From Liquorilactobacillus capillatus DSM 19910 (GTDB taxonomy: Bacteria > Bacillota > Bacilli > Lactobacillales > Lactobacillaceae): a DNA stretch of 64,000 bases. The stretch spans positions 1 through 64,000 of the forward strand of contig NZ_AZEF01000006.1 in NCBI RefSeq assembly GCF_001434915.1, read 5' to 3'. The notes under the pieces are model-generated. The model searched no databases and was not told the origin of the DNA. It was given only the letters and a program-made list of their open reading frames with translations. The translations under genes and the position numbers were made by a program. Positions 1-9,535 of the stretch are shown piece after piece (the stretch's first letter is position 1; each line of letters starts with the position of its first letter).

Positions 1-3
1 TAC

Positions 4-40
4 AAAAAAATCTGGCATTGATGATTTCCATCAATACCAG
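4..40 (-). terminator. Hairpin with terminator character on the minus strand
   Basis: CTGGCATTGATG at 12-23 can pair with CATCAATACCAG at 29-40 (one G-U pair). On the minus strand the stem is followed by a run of seven T. No minus-strand gene lies to its right, so its role is unclear; it may act together with the plus-strand terminator that follows. Confidence 0.3.
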
Positions 41-62
41 AAAGTTTAGACCCATTTTTGTG

Positions 63-93
63 AAACTGTCAGTTGATATGGGGCAGTTTTTTT
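63..93 (+). terminator. Intrinsic terminator of a gene left of the window
   Basis: AAACTGTC at 63-70 pairs with GGGCAGTTT ending at about 90 and runs straight into seven T. It separates whatever lies upstream of the window from the metK leader. Confidence 0.6.
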
Positions 94-162
94 GTTGGTC
101 ATACAAATAATCGCTGTTTTAACTGAAGATAAGATGTGATAGAATAAGTCATGTTACAGCAC

Positions 163-223
163 ATTCCCGATAGGATTCATCTGTGTGAAGATGCCTTGTA
201 ACCAAATTATTGAATGGGGGAAT
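163..223 (+). promoter_or_regulatory. SMK box (SAM-III) riboswitch of metK
   Basis: The segment carries the recognisable SMK core: ATTCCCGATAGGA, then AGATGCCTTGTAACC, then GGGGGAAT. ATTCCC (163-168) is exactly complementary to GGGAAT (218-223), which contains the Shine-Dalgarno stretch GGGGG (216-220). In the known E. faecalis element SAM binding favours this pairing and hides the ribosome binding site, so translation falls when SAM is plentiful. The element occurs in Lactobacillales upstream of metK, which supports both the call and the taxonomy. It also shows that the 185 GTG lies inside the riboswitch and cannot be the start of metK. Confidence 0.95.
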
Positions 224-229
224 TATATC

Positions 230-1420
230 GTGTCAGAAAGACATTTATTTACATCGGAATCTGTTTCCGAAGGGCATCCAGATAAAATTGCTGATCAAAT
301 TAGTGATGCTATTTTGGATGCGTTATTAGAGAAAGATCCTAATGCACGTGTGGCTTGTGAAACAACCGTTACGACTGGACTTGTAGTTGTAGTAGGAGAA
401 GTCTCTACCAATGCATATATAGATATCCAAAAGGTTGTTAGAGATACAATTAAGGAAATTGGATATGTTAACAATAAATATGGTTTTGATGGTGATAATT
501 GCGCCGTAATGACATCTATTGATGAACAATCGCCTGATATTGCTCAAGGAGTTGATCAATCGCTTGAACAGCGCGAAGGAGATGCTGATCCATTAGATCA
601 GATCGGAGCTGGGGATCAAGGTATGATGTTTGGGTATGCAATTAATGAAACACCTGAGTTAATGCCGTTACCAATTTCGTTGAGCCATCAATTGATGCGT
701 AAAATTGCTGAAATTAGGAAAACACATATCTTAGACTATCTAGGACCGGATGCCAAGGCACAGGTAACGGTTGAGTATGATGAAGTTAATAAACCAGCAC
801 GGGTAGATACAGTTGTTATTTCAACACAACACGATGCAGATGTTAGCTTAGAAAAAATTCGCAAAGATGTAATTGAAAAGGTTATAAAAGCAGTTATTCC
901 AGCTAAGCTTTTGGATGAAAAGACAAAGTATTTCGTTAATCCAACTGGAAGATTCGTTGTCGGAGGACCACAAGGTGATGCTGGTTTAACAGGACGCAAA
1001 ATCATTGTAGATACTTATGGCGGTTACGCGCATCATGGCGGTGGGGCTTTCTCAGGGAAAGATGCTACTAAAGTTGACCGATCTGCTAGTTATGCAGCTA
1101 GATACATAGCTAAAAATATTGTTGCAGCTAAAGTTGCTACTCAAGTGGAAGTTCAATTAGCTTATGCGATAGGAGTAGCACAGCCTGTTTCAATTTCAGT
1201 TAATTCATTTGGAACATCGAAGTTCTCTGAAAGTGATCTTCAAAAAGCAGTTCGTAAGATTTTTGATTTACGCCCAGCAGGAATTATTAAGATGCTTGAC
1301 TTAAGAAGACCTATTTATAAGAAGACAGCAGCTTATGGTCATTTTGGAAGAACTGATATTGATTTACCGTGGGAAAAAACCGATAAGGTCGATGAATTGA
1401 GAAAGGCACTAGGTCTATAA
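230..1420 (+). CDS. metK: S-adenosylmethionine synthetase
   Basis: Makes S-adenosylmethionine from methionine and ATP in the cytoplasm. I place the start at GTG 230 (product begins [18 protein letters not shown]), 9 nt after the GGGGG Shine-Dalgarno of the SMK box, giving 396 residues, the usual family length. Visible family motifs are [13 protein letters not shown] near the N-terminus (ATP and metal binding), [12 protein letters not shown] at about residue 125 and [16 protein letters not shown] at about 270. The gene appears monocistronic: a leucine T-box leader starts right after it. Translational control by SAM is expected from the riboswitch. Confidence 0.97.
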   Translation: MSERHLFTSESVSEGHPDKIADQISDAILDALLEKDPNARVACETTVTTGLVVVVGEVSTNAYIDIQKVVRDTIKEIGYVNNKYGFDGDNCAVMTSIDEQSPDIAQGVDQSLEQREGDADPLDQIGAGDQGMMFGYAINETPELMPLPISLSHQLMRKIAEIRKTHILDYLGPDAKAQVTVEYDEVNKPARVDTVVISTQHDADVSLEKIRKDVIEKVIKAVIPAKLLDEKTKYFVNPTGRFVVGGPQGDAGLTGRKIIVDTYGGYAHHGGGAFSGKDATKVDRSASYAARYIAKNIVAAKVATQVEVQLAYAIGVAQPVSISVNSFGTSKFSESDLQKAVRKIFDLRPAGIIKMLDLRRPIYKKTAAYGHFGRTDIDLPWEKTDKVDELRKALGL

Positions 1421-1439
1421 AGCTTAGTAGATAAGTTTT

Positions 1440-1735
1440 TAGAGTACCTTGCTTTTCTTAACGCAATCTGCTACGATAATGTAAATAATTTACGTTGATG
1501 AGGATTAGTAAGAGAACTACTTATTGCAGAGAGTGTACAGATGGTGAAAGGTATACATAGTGAGTACTCTGAACTCGCCTTAGAGTTTCTTATTGAACTT
1601 TTGTAGATAAGAACGGGTATTTCCGTTAAAGAATGGAGTGTCAGCACCAGAATTGGGTGTTGGAAAATAGGTGGTACCGCGAGTCCTCTCGTCCTATAGG
1701 AAGTTTTAAAAGAGCTTCTATAGGGCTTTTTTATT
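1440..1735 (+). promoter_or_regulatory. T-box leader of leuS (leucine specifier)
   Basis: The leader contains the conserved T-box sequence AGGTGGTACCGCG at about 1669-1681, followed by a terminator hairpin. In stem I, the stretch TGAACTCGCC at 1570-1579 presents CTC (1574-1576), a leucine codon, followed by a purine as usual for specifiers. Uncharged tRNA-Leu would bind here and stabilise the antiterminator, switching on leuS. The exact 5' end of the leader is uncertain. Confidence 0.93.
1692..1731 (+). terminator. T-box-controlled terminator (attenuator) before leuS
   Basis: CCTATAGGAAG pairs with GCTTCTATAGGG and is followed by six T. It overlaps the 3' side of the T-box, the expected arrangement for competition with the antiterminator. 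Confidence 0.85.
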
Positions 1736-1767
1736 TAGCTTTTACTACGAAGGGAATGAACAAAAAG

Positions 1768-4182
1768 ATGGCTTATAACCATAAGTTAATTGAACAAAAA
1801 TGGCAGCATTATTGGGAAACACATAAGACTTTTAAAACGACAGAAGATCCTAAGCGTAAAAACTTTTACTCATTAGATATGTTTCCATATCCATCAGGAC
1901 AGGGGTTACATGTTGGACATCCAGAAGGTTATACGGCAACGGATATTATTGCACGGATGAAACGAATGCAAGGATTTAATGTCTTACATCCAATGGGCTG
2001 GGATGCATTTGGACTGCCAGCCGAGCAATATGCCTTAAACACAGGAAACTCTCCTCGTAAATTCACTAAGAAAAATATTAATAATTTTAGACGGCAGATT
2101 AAATCACTGGGATTATCGTATGATTGGGATCGTGAAATCAATACTACGGACCCATCTTATTATAAGTGGACCCAATGGATTTTTGAAAAACTGTACGAAA
2201 AGGGTCTAGCGTATGAGGATGAAGTAGCTGTTAACTGGAGTCCAGACCTAGGGACAGTTGTTGCTAATGAAGAAGTTATCGATGGTAAAACTGAACGCGG
2301 CGGTTTTCCTGTGATTCGAAAACCAATGCGGCAGTGGGTATTGAAAATAACAGCTTATGCTGATCGTTTAATCAAAGATTTAGATGATGTGGATTGGCCG
2401 GAAAACATCAAAGAACAACAACGTAATTGGATTGGGAAATCTGTTGGTGCAAGTATTAAATTTAAGGTTGCAGGACAAGAAGAAAAAGAAATAGAGGTCT
2501 TTTCTACTCGACCAGATACTATCTTTGGTGCAACAGCGCTTGTTTTGGCACCAGAACTAGAGATTGTTAAAGAATTAACAACTCCAGGGCAGAAGAAAGT
2601 CGTGGAGAGATATATTCAAGAAATCTCGCATAAGTCTGATCTAGAAAGAACAGATTTAGCTAAAGAAAAAACAGGGGTCTTTACAGGTAGTTATGTTCTA
2701 AATCCGGTTAACGGTGAAAAGATTCAATTATGGATAGCTGATTATGTTCTTGCAACATATGGTACTGGTGCAGTTATGGTCGTACCAGCACATGATAGCC
2801 GTGATTTTGAGTTTGCAACTAAATTTAATTTACCTATTATCCCAGTTATTGAAGGCGGCAACGTTACTAAAGAAGCATATACAGGTGATGGGCAGCATAT
2901 CAATTCGGACTTTTTAAATGGAATGGATAAAGAAGAAGCAATTGCGACAATTATTGATTGGTTAAAGGAACACTGTGTTGGTAATGAGAAGGTGAATTAT
3001 CGTTTGCGTGACTGGTTATTTTCACGTCAGCGTTATTGGGGTGAACCGATTCCAGTTATTCACTGGGAAGATGGGGAGACAACACTTGTACCTGAAGACC
3101 AGCTCCCATTACATCTTCCAATAACAGAAGATATCAAGCCTTCTGGAACTGGTGAAAGTCCTCTAGCTAATCTTGCTGATTGGGTAAATATAGTCGATCA
3201 AAATGGGCGTAAAGGTAAACGTGAGACCAACACAATGCCGCAATGGGCAGGAAGTTCTTGGTACTTCTTACGCTATGTTGATCCGCATAATCAAGGAGCG
3301 ATTGCAGATTATAAGAAACTAGAAGAATGGTTGCCGGTCAATCTCTATGTTGGTGGAGCAGAACATGCGGTTCTCCATTTATTATATGCACGTTTTTGGC
3401 ATAAATTTCTTTATGATATTGGTGTTGTTCCTACTAAAGAACCTTTCCAGAAATTAGTAAACCAAGGAATGATTTTAGGGGATAATCATGAAAAAATGTC
3501 GAAGTCAAAAGGAAATGTTGTCAATCCAGATGATATTGTAGAAAAGTATGGAGCAGACACATTACGTTTGTATGAAATGTTCATGGGTCCGTTAGATGCT
3601 TCAATTGCGTGGAGTGAAGATGGATTGAACGGGGCTAATCGTTTCGTTAAGCGGATATGGCGTCTGATCATTGATGATGATGACCAGTTACGTGATCGGA
3701 TTACGACTTTAAATGATGGTAAAATTGACCGAATTTATAACCAAACAGTTAAGAAAGTTACAGAAGATTATACAGAGATGCATTTTAATACAGCTATTTC
3801 GCAATTAATGGTCTTTGTTAATGAAGCATATAAAGCAGCTGCTTTGCCGCTAGAGTATATTGAAGGATTTGTGAAAATGGTTGCCCCGATTATGCCGCAT
3901 GTTGCTGAAGAACTATGGACTAAACTAGGACATTTAGGAACGATAACTTATGAAGAATGGCCATCTTTTGATGTAAGTAAGTTGGTTGAGGATAAAGTTG
4001 AGATCGTCGTGCAGGTAAATGGAAAGGTTAAACAGCATTTAGAAGTTTCTAAACAAGTTTCGAAAGAAGAGCTCGAACAAAGAGTACTAAGTGACGAAAA
4101 GGTTAAAAGTGATATCGGTGAAAAAGAGATTAAACGAGTTATTGCTGTTCCAGGTAAGTTAGTTAATATTGTTGTAAAGTAA
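1768..4182 (+). CDS. leuS: Leucyl-tRNA synthetase
   Basis: Class I aminoacyl-tRNA synthetase that charges tRNA-Leu. I chose ATG 1768 (product begins [16 protein letters not shown]) because AAGGG lies about 12 nt before it, whereas the upstream open frame runs through the T-box leader and ATG 1756 directly abuts the Shine-Dalgarno. This gives 804 residues, the usual bacterial length. The HIGH-type motif is HVGH at residues 48-51 and the KMSKS loop is at 576-580. The large editing (CP1) domain lies between them and the anticodon-binding domain follows. Expression is controlled by the leucine T-box upstream. Confidence 0.97.
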   Translation: MAYNHKLIEQKWQHYWETHKTFKTTEDPKRKNFYSLDMFPYPSGQGLHVGHPEGYTATDIIARMKRMQGFNVLHPMGWDAFGLPAEQYALNTGNSPRKFTKKNINNFRRQIKSLGLSYDWDREINTTDPSYYKWTQWIFEKLYEKGLAYEDEVAVNWSPDLGTVVANEEVIDGKTERGGFPVIRKPMRQWVLKITAYADRLIKDLDDVDWPENIKEQQRNWIGKSVGASIKFKVAGQEEKEIEVFSTRPDTIFGATALVLAPELEIVKELTTPGQKKVVERYIQEISHKSDLERTDLAKEKTGVFTGSYVLNPVNGEKIQLWIADYVLATYGTGAVMVVPAHDSRDFEFATKFNLPIIPVIEGGNVTKEAYTGDGQHINSDFLNGMDKEEAIATIIDWLKEHCVGNEKVNYRLRDWLFSRQRYWGEPIPVIHWEDGETTLVPEDQLPLHLPITEDIKPSGTGESPLANLADWVNIVDQNGRKGKRETNTMPQWAGSSWYFLRYVDPHNQGAIADYKKLEEWLPVNLYVGGAEHAVLHLLYARFWHKFLYDIGVVPTKEPFQKLVNQGMILGDNHEKMSKSKGNVVNPDDIVEKYGADTLRLYEMFMGPLDASIAWSEDGLNGANRFVKRIWRLIIDDDDQLRDRITTLNDGKIDRIYNQTVKKVTEDYTEMHFNTAISQLMVFVNEAYKAAALPLEYIEGFVKMVAPIMPHVAEELWTKLGHLGTITYEEWPSFDVSKLVEDKVEIVVQVNGKVKQHLEVSKQVSKEELEQRVLSDEKVKSDIGEKEIKRVIAVPGKLVNIVVK

Positions 4183-4206
4183 GGTAAAGTTGAAATAAAT
4201 AATGAA

Positions 4207-4241
4207 AAGACCAGTCTTTTTGATAGTGCTGGTCTTTTTTT
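4207..4241 (+). terminator. Terminator of leuS
   Basis: AGACCAG and CTGGTCT form a stem followed by seven T, 25 nt after the leuS stop. Confidence 0.85.
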
Positions 4242-4357
4242 GTTAATAAAAAGCCAACTTCTGTTTGCAACTGCTACATTAATTTTATACAATTAAAGGC
4301 ATATATTATTAAGATAATAGTATTTTAATTTTTTTATTTAGGAGGAATGTTGGAGAT

Positions 4358-5716
4358 ATGAAAAATGAACTTTCGCGGGCTTTAACACATCGTCATGTGC
4401 AAATGATCGCTATCGGCGGCGCAATCGGAACTGGACTATTTCTTGGCTCAGGGACAGCAATTCAAAAAGCTGGTCCAGCAATCGTTTTAGCATATTTAAT
4501 TGCTGGTATTATCTGCTTTTTTATGATGCGCGCAATCGGTGAACTTGTCTTATCTGATACAAAGTTAACATCTTTTATTGATTTTGTTCGTGTTTATCTA
4601 GGTGATAGGTGGGAGTTTGTTATTGGTTGGACATATTGGTTATGCTGGGAAAGTTTGGCAATGGCTGATCTAACAGCTAGCGGAATCTACATTGGATATT
4701 GGTTCCCTTTTATTCCTCAATGGGTGACACCCTTAGTTATTATTATTGTTCTATTAGGTTTTAATTTATTAAGTGTAGGTATTTATGGTGAACTTGAATC
4801 TTGGTTTGCAAGTATCAAGGTGTTGGCGATCATGGCCCTAATCGTAACAGGGATTGTTTTGATTATATTTCAAACCAATGTTAGCGGTCATCAAGTAAGT
4901 ATCGGTAACCTCTTTAACTATGGCGGCTTTTTCCCTAAGGGCTGGTCTGGTTTCTTGGCGGCTTTTCCAATGGTAATTTTTGCCTTTACTGGTATTGAAA
5001 TGGTAGGATTGACTTCCGGTGAAACTGAAGACCCTAAGAGAGATATTCCGCGGGCGATCAACAGTCTACCAATCAGAATAGGCCTGTTTTATTTGGGGTC
5101 AATGTTTGTTTTAATGTGTATTTATCCTTGGAATGAAATTGCCACAACTTCGAGTCCTTTTGTGCAGGTCTTCTCAGGTATTGGAATTAAAGTAGCTGCA
5201 GGTGTAATTAACTTTGTTGTTTTAACGGCAGCCTTGTCTGCATGTAATAGTGCAATTTTTAGTACGAGCCGAACATTATATGTTTTATCACATAGTAAAA
5301 AAGCACCGCAATTTTTTGGAAAAACAAGTAATCAAAGCGTCCCAGTGCAATCACTGATTTTTTCATCAGTTGTTTTATTTATAATTGTACTGCTGAATTA
5401 CGTTGTTCCTAAAAGTGTTTTTGAAATTATCTCTGGTGTAGCTACTATTAGTTTTATTTTTGTCTGGGTCGTGCTCGTGGTCTGTCATTATAAATATAGG
5501 TTGCAAAATAAGAAGCAAAAATATCTTTTCCCAATGCCGTTATATCCATTTTCAAATATTGTTACAATTATCTTCTTCTTGGGGGTGCTGTGTCTATTGG
5601 CATTGAGCAGGAATACGCTACTCTCACTTGTCTTTTCAATCATCTGGTTTGCAGCCTTAGGTGTAGTCTATCAATTTATTTTTAAGAAGAATAAAAATGG
5701 CTTTAAAAAGAGGTAA
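4358..5716 (+). CDS. Amino acid permease, AAT family (CycA-like)
   Basis: Proton-coupled amino acid importer of the APC superfamily with about 12 membrane segments in 452 residues. The N-terminal block HRHVQMIAIGGAIGTGLFLG is the AAT signature around the substrate-binding first helix. The blocks GWTYWLCWES, GGFFPKGWSGF and PRAINSLPIRI closely follow the E. coli D-serine/D-alanine/glycine carrier CycA, but the substrate cannot be fixed from sequence. AGGAGG stands about 13 nt before ATG 4358. It looks monocistronic, with its own terminator at 5928-5968. No T-box or riboswitch was seen upstream. Confidence 0.85.
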   Translation: MKNELSRALTHRHVQMIAIGGAIGTGLFLGSGTAIQKAGPAIVLAYLIAGIICFFMMRAIGELVLSDTKLTSFIDFVRVYLGDRWEFVIGWTYWLCWESLAMADLTASGIYIGYWFPFIPQWVTPLVIIIVLLGFNLLSVGIYGELESWFASIKVLAIMALIVTGIVLIIFQTNVSGHQVSIGNLFNYGGFFPKGWSGFLAAFPMVIFAFTGIEMVGLTSGETEDPKRDIPRAINSLPIRIGLFYLGSMFVLMCIYPWNEIATTSSPFVQVFSGIGIKVAAGVINFVVLTAALSACNSAIFSTSRTLYVLSHSKKAPQFFGKTSNQSVPVQSLIFSSVVLFIIVLLNYVVPKSVFEIISGVATISFIFVWVVLVVCHYKYRLQNKKQKYLFPMPLYPFSNIVTIIFFLGVLCLLALSRNTLLSLVFSIIWFAALGVVYQFIFKKNKNGFKKR

Positions 5717-5927
5717 CTGAAAAAATAATAAAGTAACATAACCTCCAAATTTCTTTATAAAGAGAAGCTGATTTTCTTGAAACAGCTGGAGAAAAAAGAA
5801 TGCAGAACAATAGATAGTCGTTTAAAATCAAATATTGACTTAAAATACGGATATGGTAGATTCTTTATATAGATAGCTAAAGATTAAGCAGAAAACATAA
5901 TTTAGGCTTGTTGTTATATAAATGAGC

Positions 5928-5968
5928 AAAAAGACTAGTTCAAAAGTAATTTTTGAACTAGTCTTTTT
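5928..5968. terminator. Bidirectional-type terminator after the permease; gap 5717-6055
   Basis: A 17-bp stem, AAAAAGACTAGTTCAAAA paired with TTTTGAACTAGTCTTTTT, with A-run before and T-run after. Its core resembles the terminator at 21540-21592. Nothing else recognisable lies in the 339-base gap 5717-6055 apart from AT-rich sequence and the ribosome binding site of the next gene. Confidence 0.85.
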
Positions 5969-6055
5969 GGGATGAATATGGGCTATGCGTTGCTTGTTAT
6001 TATAAAACAGTTTAAACTTAACAAAGTTGAATAAGCAAAAAGGTAGGATAATAAA

Positions 6056-7729
6056 ATGGGAAGATGGTCCATTAAAAAAAATAGTAAAGTTGATGAACTA
6101 GATAAAAGCAATATCGTAGTTAGTAAAACGGCAAAAGAAAAAATGCTACAGGGTTCTGCTTGGATGACGATCGGAAGTATTTTCTCGCGTATTTTAGGTG
6201 CAGTGTATATTATTCCCTGGTATGGCTGGTTCGGTGCAGATAAATTACAAGCTAATGCTCTTTATACGAAGGGCTATACAGTTTATAGTATGTTTTTAAT
6301 GATTGCAATTTCAGGGATCCCATCAGCTGTTGCTAAACAGGTTGCACATTATAATGCACAAAATGAGTATGCTGTTGGGCGGAGATTATTTAAAAAGTCA
6401 CTCTTATTAATGATAATCATAGGAATTCTTTGTGCTTTGTTAATGTGGATTAGTGCGCCGTTTATTTCGCAAGGGGATGCGAATCTAGTTCCAGTTTATC
6501 GCTCCTTGGCAGTTGCTTTGACGGTTATACCGGTTATGAGTTTGACACGGGGGTTTTTCCAAGGCTATCAGGATATGTTCCCGTCAGCAATGTCACAGCT
6601 ACTTGAACAAATAGTACGTATTATATATATGCTAGCAGCAACTTTTTTTATAATGCGGGTATTAAAAGAAAACTATGTTATGGGTGTCGTTCATTCGACC
6701 TTTGCAGCGTTTATTGGAGCCTTAGGTGGATTGTTTATATTGGTAGCATACTATTTTCGCCAAAAGAGACAGATGGATCAGTTGGTACTTCAAAGTTCCA
6801 ATCGTCTTCAGGTTTCTGATGGACATATTATTAAGGAGGTTTTATACGAGTCCATTCCGTTCATTATTATTGGTGTATCAACGACACTGTATAATTTAAT
6901 CGATCAGTTTACATTTCAACCAGTGATGCAGCGCTTCTCGGTCTTAAATCTACGTCAGATAAATGACTGGTTTGCACTCTTTGCGGGGAACGCTAATAAG
7001 TTGATTATGATTACGATTTCATTGGCTTCAGCAATGGCAATAACAGTTATTCCTTTACTTTCTGAGGCGTATACAAAACGAGACAAAGAACAGATTGCAA
7101 CACAGATCAACGATGCACTTGAATTATTTCTGATCGTTATGCTGCCGTGTTCGCTAGGGATGGCGGCTGTTGCTAAACCACTATATGTTATTTTTTATAC
7201 ATATGATCATACGGGAATCTTTATTCTAAGTTTCGCTTCTTATATTGCTTTGCCAATCGGCTTATTTATGGTTCTTTCATCATTATTACAAGGTGTCTAC
7301 CAAAATAAAATAGCAATCAAGTATTTTGTTATTGGACTAATTGTAAAGATGATCGTACAGATTCCTTTAATTATCTTCCTGAAAGGATTTGGACCATTAT
7401 TAGCTACCGGAATTGGAATGCTGGTCTCTAATTTACTAATGCTACGGTTTTTCTATTTGCATTTTGGAATAAACGCGGCTCGGATTATGCGTCGCTTCGA
7501 CGGTTTACTGTTTTTTGCTTTGTTAATGTTTGGAGTGACTCTTGGAGTAGTCCAACTTAGTAATTTACTCTTCAATCCAAATAGTAGAATCCAATCTTTG
7601 ATCGTTTTACTATTAGCGGCAGCAATTGGTGGATACGTGTATATTTACTTGTGTCTCAAGACTCGGATTGCAGATAAAATACTGGGAGCCAAAGTCGCGG
7701 GGCTGCGTCGTCGTTTAAGAATTAAATGA
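6056..7729 (+). CDS. Polysaccharide/lipid II flippase-like membrane protein (YtgP/MurJ type)
   Basis: Multi-pass membrane protein of the MOP superfamily, 557 residues with about 14 predicted membrane helices. The early block GSAWMTIGSIFSRILGAVYI followed by IPW is typical of the Firmicutes YtgP/MurJ branch, whose streptococcal member is implicated in flipping lipid II for peptidoglycan synthesis. A charged cytoplasmic extension of about 30 residues precedes the first helix. It sits 10 bp before the pseudouridine synthase gene, like ytgP-ytzG in Bacillus, so the two are probably co-transcribed. A shorter paralogue lies at 37562-39157; which one carries the essential flippase role cannot be told from sequence. 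Confidence 0.82.
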   Translation: MGRWSIKKNSKVDELDKSNIVVSKTAKEKMLQGSAWMTIGSIFSRILGAVYIIPWYGWFGADKLQANALYTKGYTVYSMFLMIAISGIPSAVAKQVAHYNAQNEYAVGRRLFKKSLLLMIIIGILCALLMWISAPFISQGDANLVPVYRSLAVALTVIPVMSLTRGFFQGYQDMFPSAMSQLLEQIVRIIYMLAATFFIMRVLKENYVMGVVHSTFAAFIGALGGLFILVAYYFRQKRQMDQLVLQSSNRLQVSDGHIIKEVLYESIPFIIIGVSTTLYNLIDQFTFQPVMQRFSVLNLRQINDWFALFAGNANKLIMITISLASAMAITVIPLLSEAYTKRDKEQIATQINDALELFLIVMLPCSLGMAAVAKPLYVIFYTYDHTGIFILSFASYIALPIGLFMVLSSLLQGVYQNKIAIKYFVIGLIVKMIVQIPLIIFLKGFGPLLATGIGMLVSNLLMLRFFYLHFGINAARIMRRFDGLLFFALLMFGVTLGVVQLSNLLFNPNSRIQSLIVLLLAAAIGGYVYIYLCLKTRIADKILGAKVAGLRRRLRIK

Positions 7730-7739
7730 GGTGAAATAA

Positions 7740-8480
7740 ATGCGGATCGATAAATATTTGGCTAAAGCAGGGCTCGGAACACGTTCACAAGTACGAAAAT
7801 TGATAAAGGAAGGTAAGGTTACGCTAAATCAACAATACGTAAAAAGTGGTAAGGTTACGCTAGACGAGAAAAATGACAGAGTAGAAGTTGCAGGAAAAAC
7901 AATTGTCTATCAGCCATTTTTTTATTATATGTTGAATAAACCACAGGGTGTAATCTGTGCAACAGTTGATGCCGAACAAAAAACAGTTCTTGATCTCTTA
8001 GATGAGGCTGCTCAAAATAGTTCACTCTTTCCAGTGGGACGACTTGATAAAGACACTACAGGGCTAGTTTTAATAACGAATGATGGAAAACTAGCACACC
8101 GACTCTTGTCGCCAGCACATCATATCAGTAAAGTTTATCAAGTTAAAGTCGCGGGACTTATTGATGAGGGTTCGAAAAGAAAGCTTAAAGAAGGAATGAT
8201 TCTTAGAAATGGTGAACGGGTCAAAGGAGCGGAAGTTCAGATCCTACAAACTGATCAGAAGAATAGCTGGCTCAGGCTCACAATAACTGAAGGTAAATAC
8301 CATCAAATCAAACGGATGATAGGATCACTTTCAATGCGAGTTTTAACTTTGAAGCGAATTAAGATGGGCTCATTAGTATTGGATAGTGGGCTTGATTTGG
8401 GGGAATACAGAGAGTTAACAGCAGCAGAGATAGCAAATCTGAAAGAGAAAAGAAGAGGTGAGACTAAAAAATACAGTTAA
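7740..8480 (+). CDS. rsuA: 16S rRNA pseudouridine synthase, RsuA family
   Basis: Converts a uridine of 16S rRNA (U516 in E. coli) to pseudouridine. The 246-residue protein opens with an S4 RNA-binding domain (about residues 1-60; MRIDKYLAKAGLGTRSQVRK). The catalytic domain carries GRLDKDTTGLVLITNDG at about residue 100, where the aspartate of GRLD is the catalytic residue of the family. AGGTGAAATAA lies just before ATG 7740, 10 bp after the flippase stop, indicating an operon. RluB/RluF relatives share the fold, so the exact target base is inferred. Confidence 0.88.
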   Translation: MRIDKYLAKAGLGTRSQVRKLIKEGKVTLNQQYVKSGKVTLDEKNDRVEVAGKTIVYQPFFYYMLNKPQGVICATVDAEQKTVLDLLDEAAQNSSLFPVGRLDKDTTGLVLITNDGKLAHRLLSPAHHISKVYQVKVAGLIDEGSKRKLKEGMILRNGERVKGAEVQILQTDQKNSWLRLTITEGKYHQIKRMIGSLSMRVLTLKRIKMGSLVLDSGLDLGEYRELTAAEIANLKEKRRGETKKYS

Positions 8481-8527
8481 CGTTATTTTGATACTGTTTG
8501 TTGGAGAGAACGTTAACTGTTTTATTA
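8473..8527. terminator. Terminator shared by rsuA and the convergent nnrD
   Basis: ACAGTTAACGTT (8473-8484) is the perfect complement of AACGTTAACTGT (8509-8520), followed by TTTTATT. It overlaps the last codons of rsuA and faces nnrD on the other strand. Confidence 0.75.
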
Positions 8528-8540
8528 AAAAGTATGAATG

Positions 8541-9374
8541 TTATTTTTGAATAGTTGATTGGACATAATTGGACATGAAATGCTGAAGGTGATTAATAAT
8601 ATCTGTTGGTAAGACAACGTATTTTGAAGCAGCAAGCTCTTGCCCGAGCGCACTATGAGCGTAAACAGCAGCATCAACAACATGTTCGTAGTTTTTAAAA
8701 TGAAATTGCCCAAGAAAAGCTGCGATGATACCAGTCAAGGTGTCTCCCATCCCGCCAGTACTCATATAAGGGCCACCTACTTCTAATTGTGAAGCAGAAC
8801 CATCTGTGTGATAAATAGTTGTATGATACTTTTTTAGAACAACTGTTGCTTCTAGTTCTTGTTGCTTCAGTGCATTTTTAATATTATTTTGTTTAGAGAT
8901 TTCAATACCGCTAAGTCGTTGCCACTCCATTTGATGGGGCGTGTAGATCGTCTTGCGTGTAGCCAATATTTCTAGAAGTGCTGGTTCCTGCGCAGCTAGG
9001 GTAATTGCTGATCCGTCAACGATAATGAATTGTTTTGTATTAGTATTTGAGATAACTTTTTGTAGAATCTTTAAGGCTGTAGCATCTGTACCTAGCCCGG
9101 GACCAATGACTAATACATTTGCAGCATCAACAGCGTTTACTAATTCGACATCGTTTTGGTAGTTAATGAACATTGCTTCAGGAACGATTGAATGTAATGC
9201 TGTTAGGTTCTTAGTATCTGTGGCGCAGCTTACCAAGCCAGCTCCAGCATGAACAGCTGCTGAAGAGGACATTAAGATAGCTCCACCGTAGTTCTCATTA
9301 CCACCGATGGTTAGAACTCGTCCAAAATTCCCCTTATGGCTCTTAAACGGACGCGGTAGAATAACTTGTTTCAA
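8541..9374 (-). CDS. nnrD: ADP-dependent NAD(P)H-hydrate dehydratase
   Basis: Repairs hydrated NADH and NADPH using ADP; ribokinase-like fold (YjeF C-terminal domain). Family marks are SHKGNFGRVLTIGGNENYGG near the start, GPGLGT and the C-terminal GGMGDTLTGIIAAFLGQ, where the aspartate of GMGDTLTG is catalytic. The usual N-terminal epimerase domain is absent, as in many lactobacilli. The coordinates given start at TTG 9374, which has no Shine-Dalgarno. A strong AAGGAGATGATC lies further upstream, and the open frame extends to it without an ATG, GTG or TTG; ATC at 9398-9396 would have good spacing and restore the usual N-terminal length (see findings). Confidence 0.88.
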   Translation of the reverse strand: MKQVILPRPFKSHKGNFGRVLTIGGNENYGGAILMSSSAAVHAGAGLVSCATDTKNLTALHSIVPEAMFINYQNDVELVNAVDAANVLVIGPGLGTDATALKILQKVISNTNTKQFIIVDGSAITLAAQEPALLEILATRKTIYTPHQMEWQRLSGIEISKQNNIKNALKQQELEATVVLKKYHTTIYHTDGSASQLEVGGPYMSTGGMGDTLTGIIAAFLGQFHFKNYEHVVDAAVYAHSALGQELAASKYVVLPTDIINHLQHFMSNYVQSTIQK

Positions 9375-9535
9375 GATACTTGCTTGTAATAGATGGATAT
9401 GATCATCTCCTTAAAAGAATCAGCAACTGATTTACTATATTTTAACATAGTTGGATTTAAGGAGAGGTCCTTTTTAGTGGATAACGGCTGTATATGCTAA
9501 AATTAATGCATATGTGATATTGTGGAGGAAGAATA

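Noticed and set aside
185-229. N-terminal extension of metK starting at GTG 185
   Set aside because: These codons lie within the SMK riboswitch; GTG 230 has the Shine-Dalgarno and fits the family length.
1633-1767. Extended N-terminus of leuS
   Set aside because: The stretch covers the T-box and its terminator, so it is leader RNA, not protein.
8953-9162. 69-aa frame on the plus strand inside nnrD
   Set aside because: It is antisense to a clear enzyme gene and has no ribosome binding site or recognisable product.
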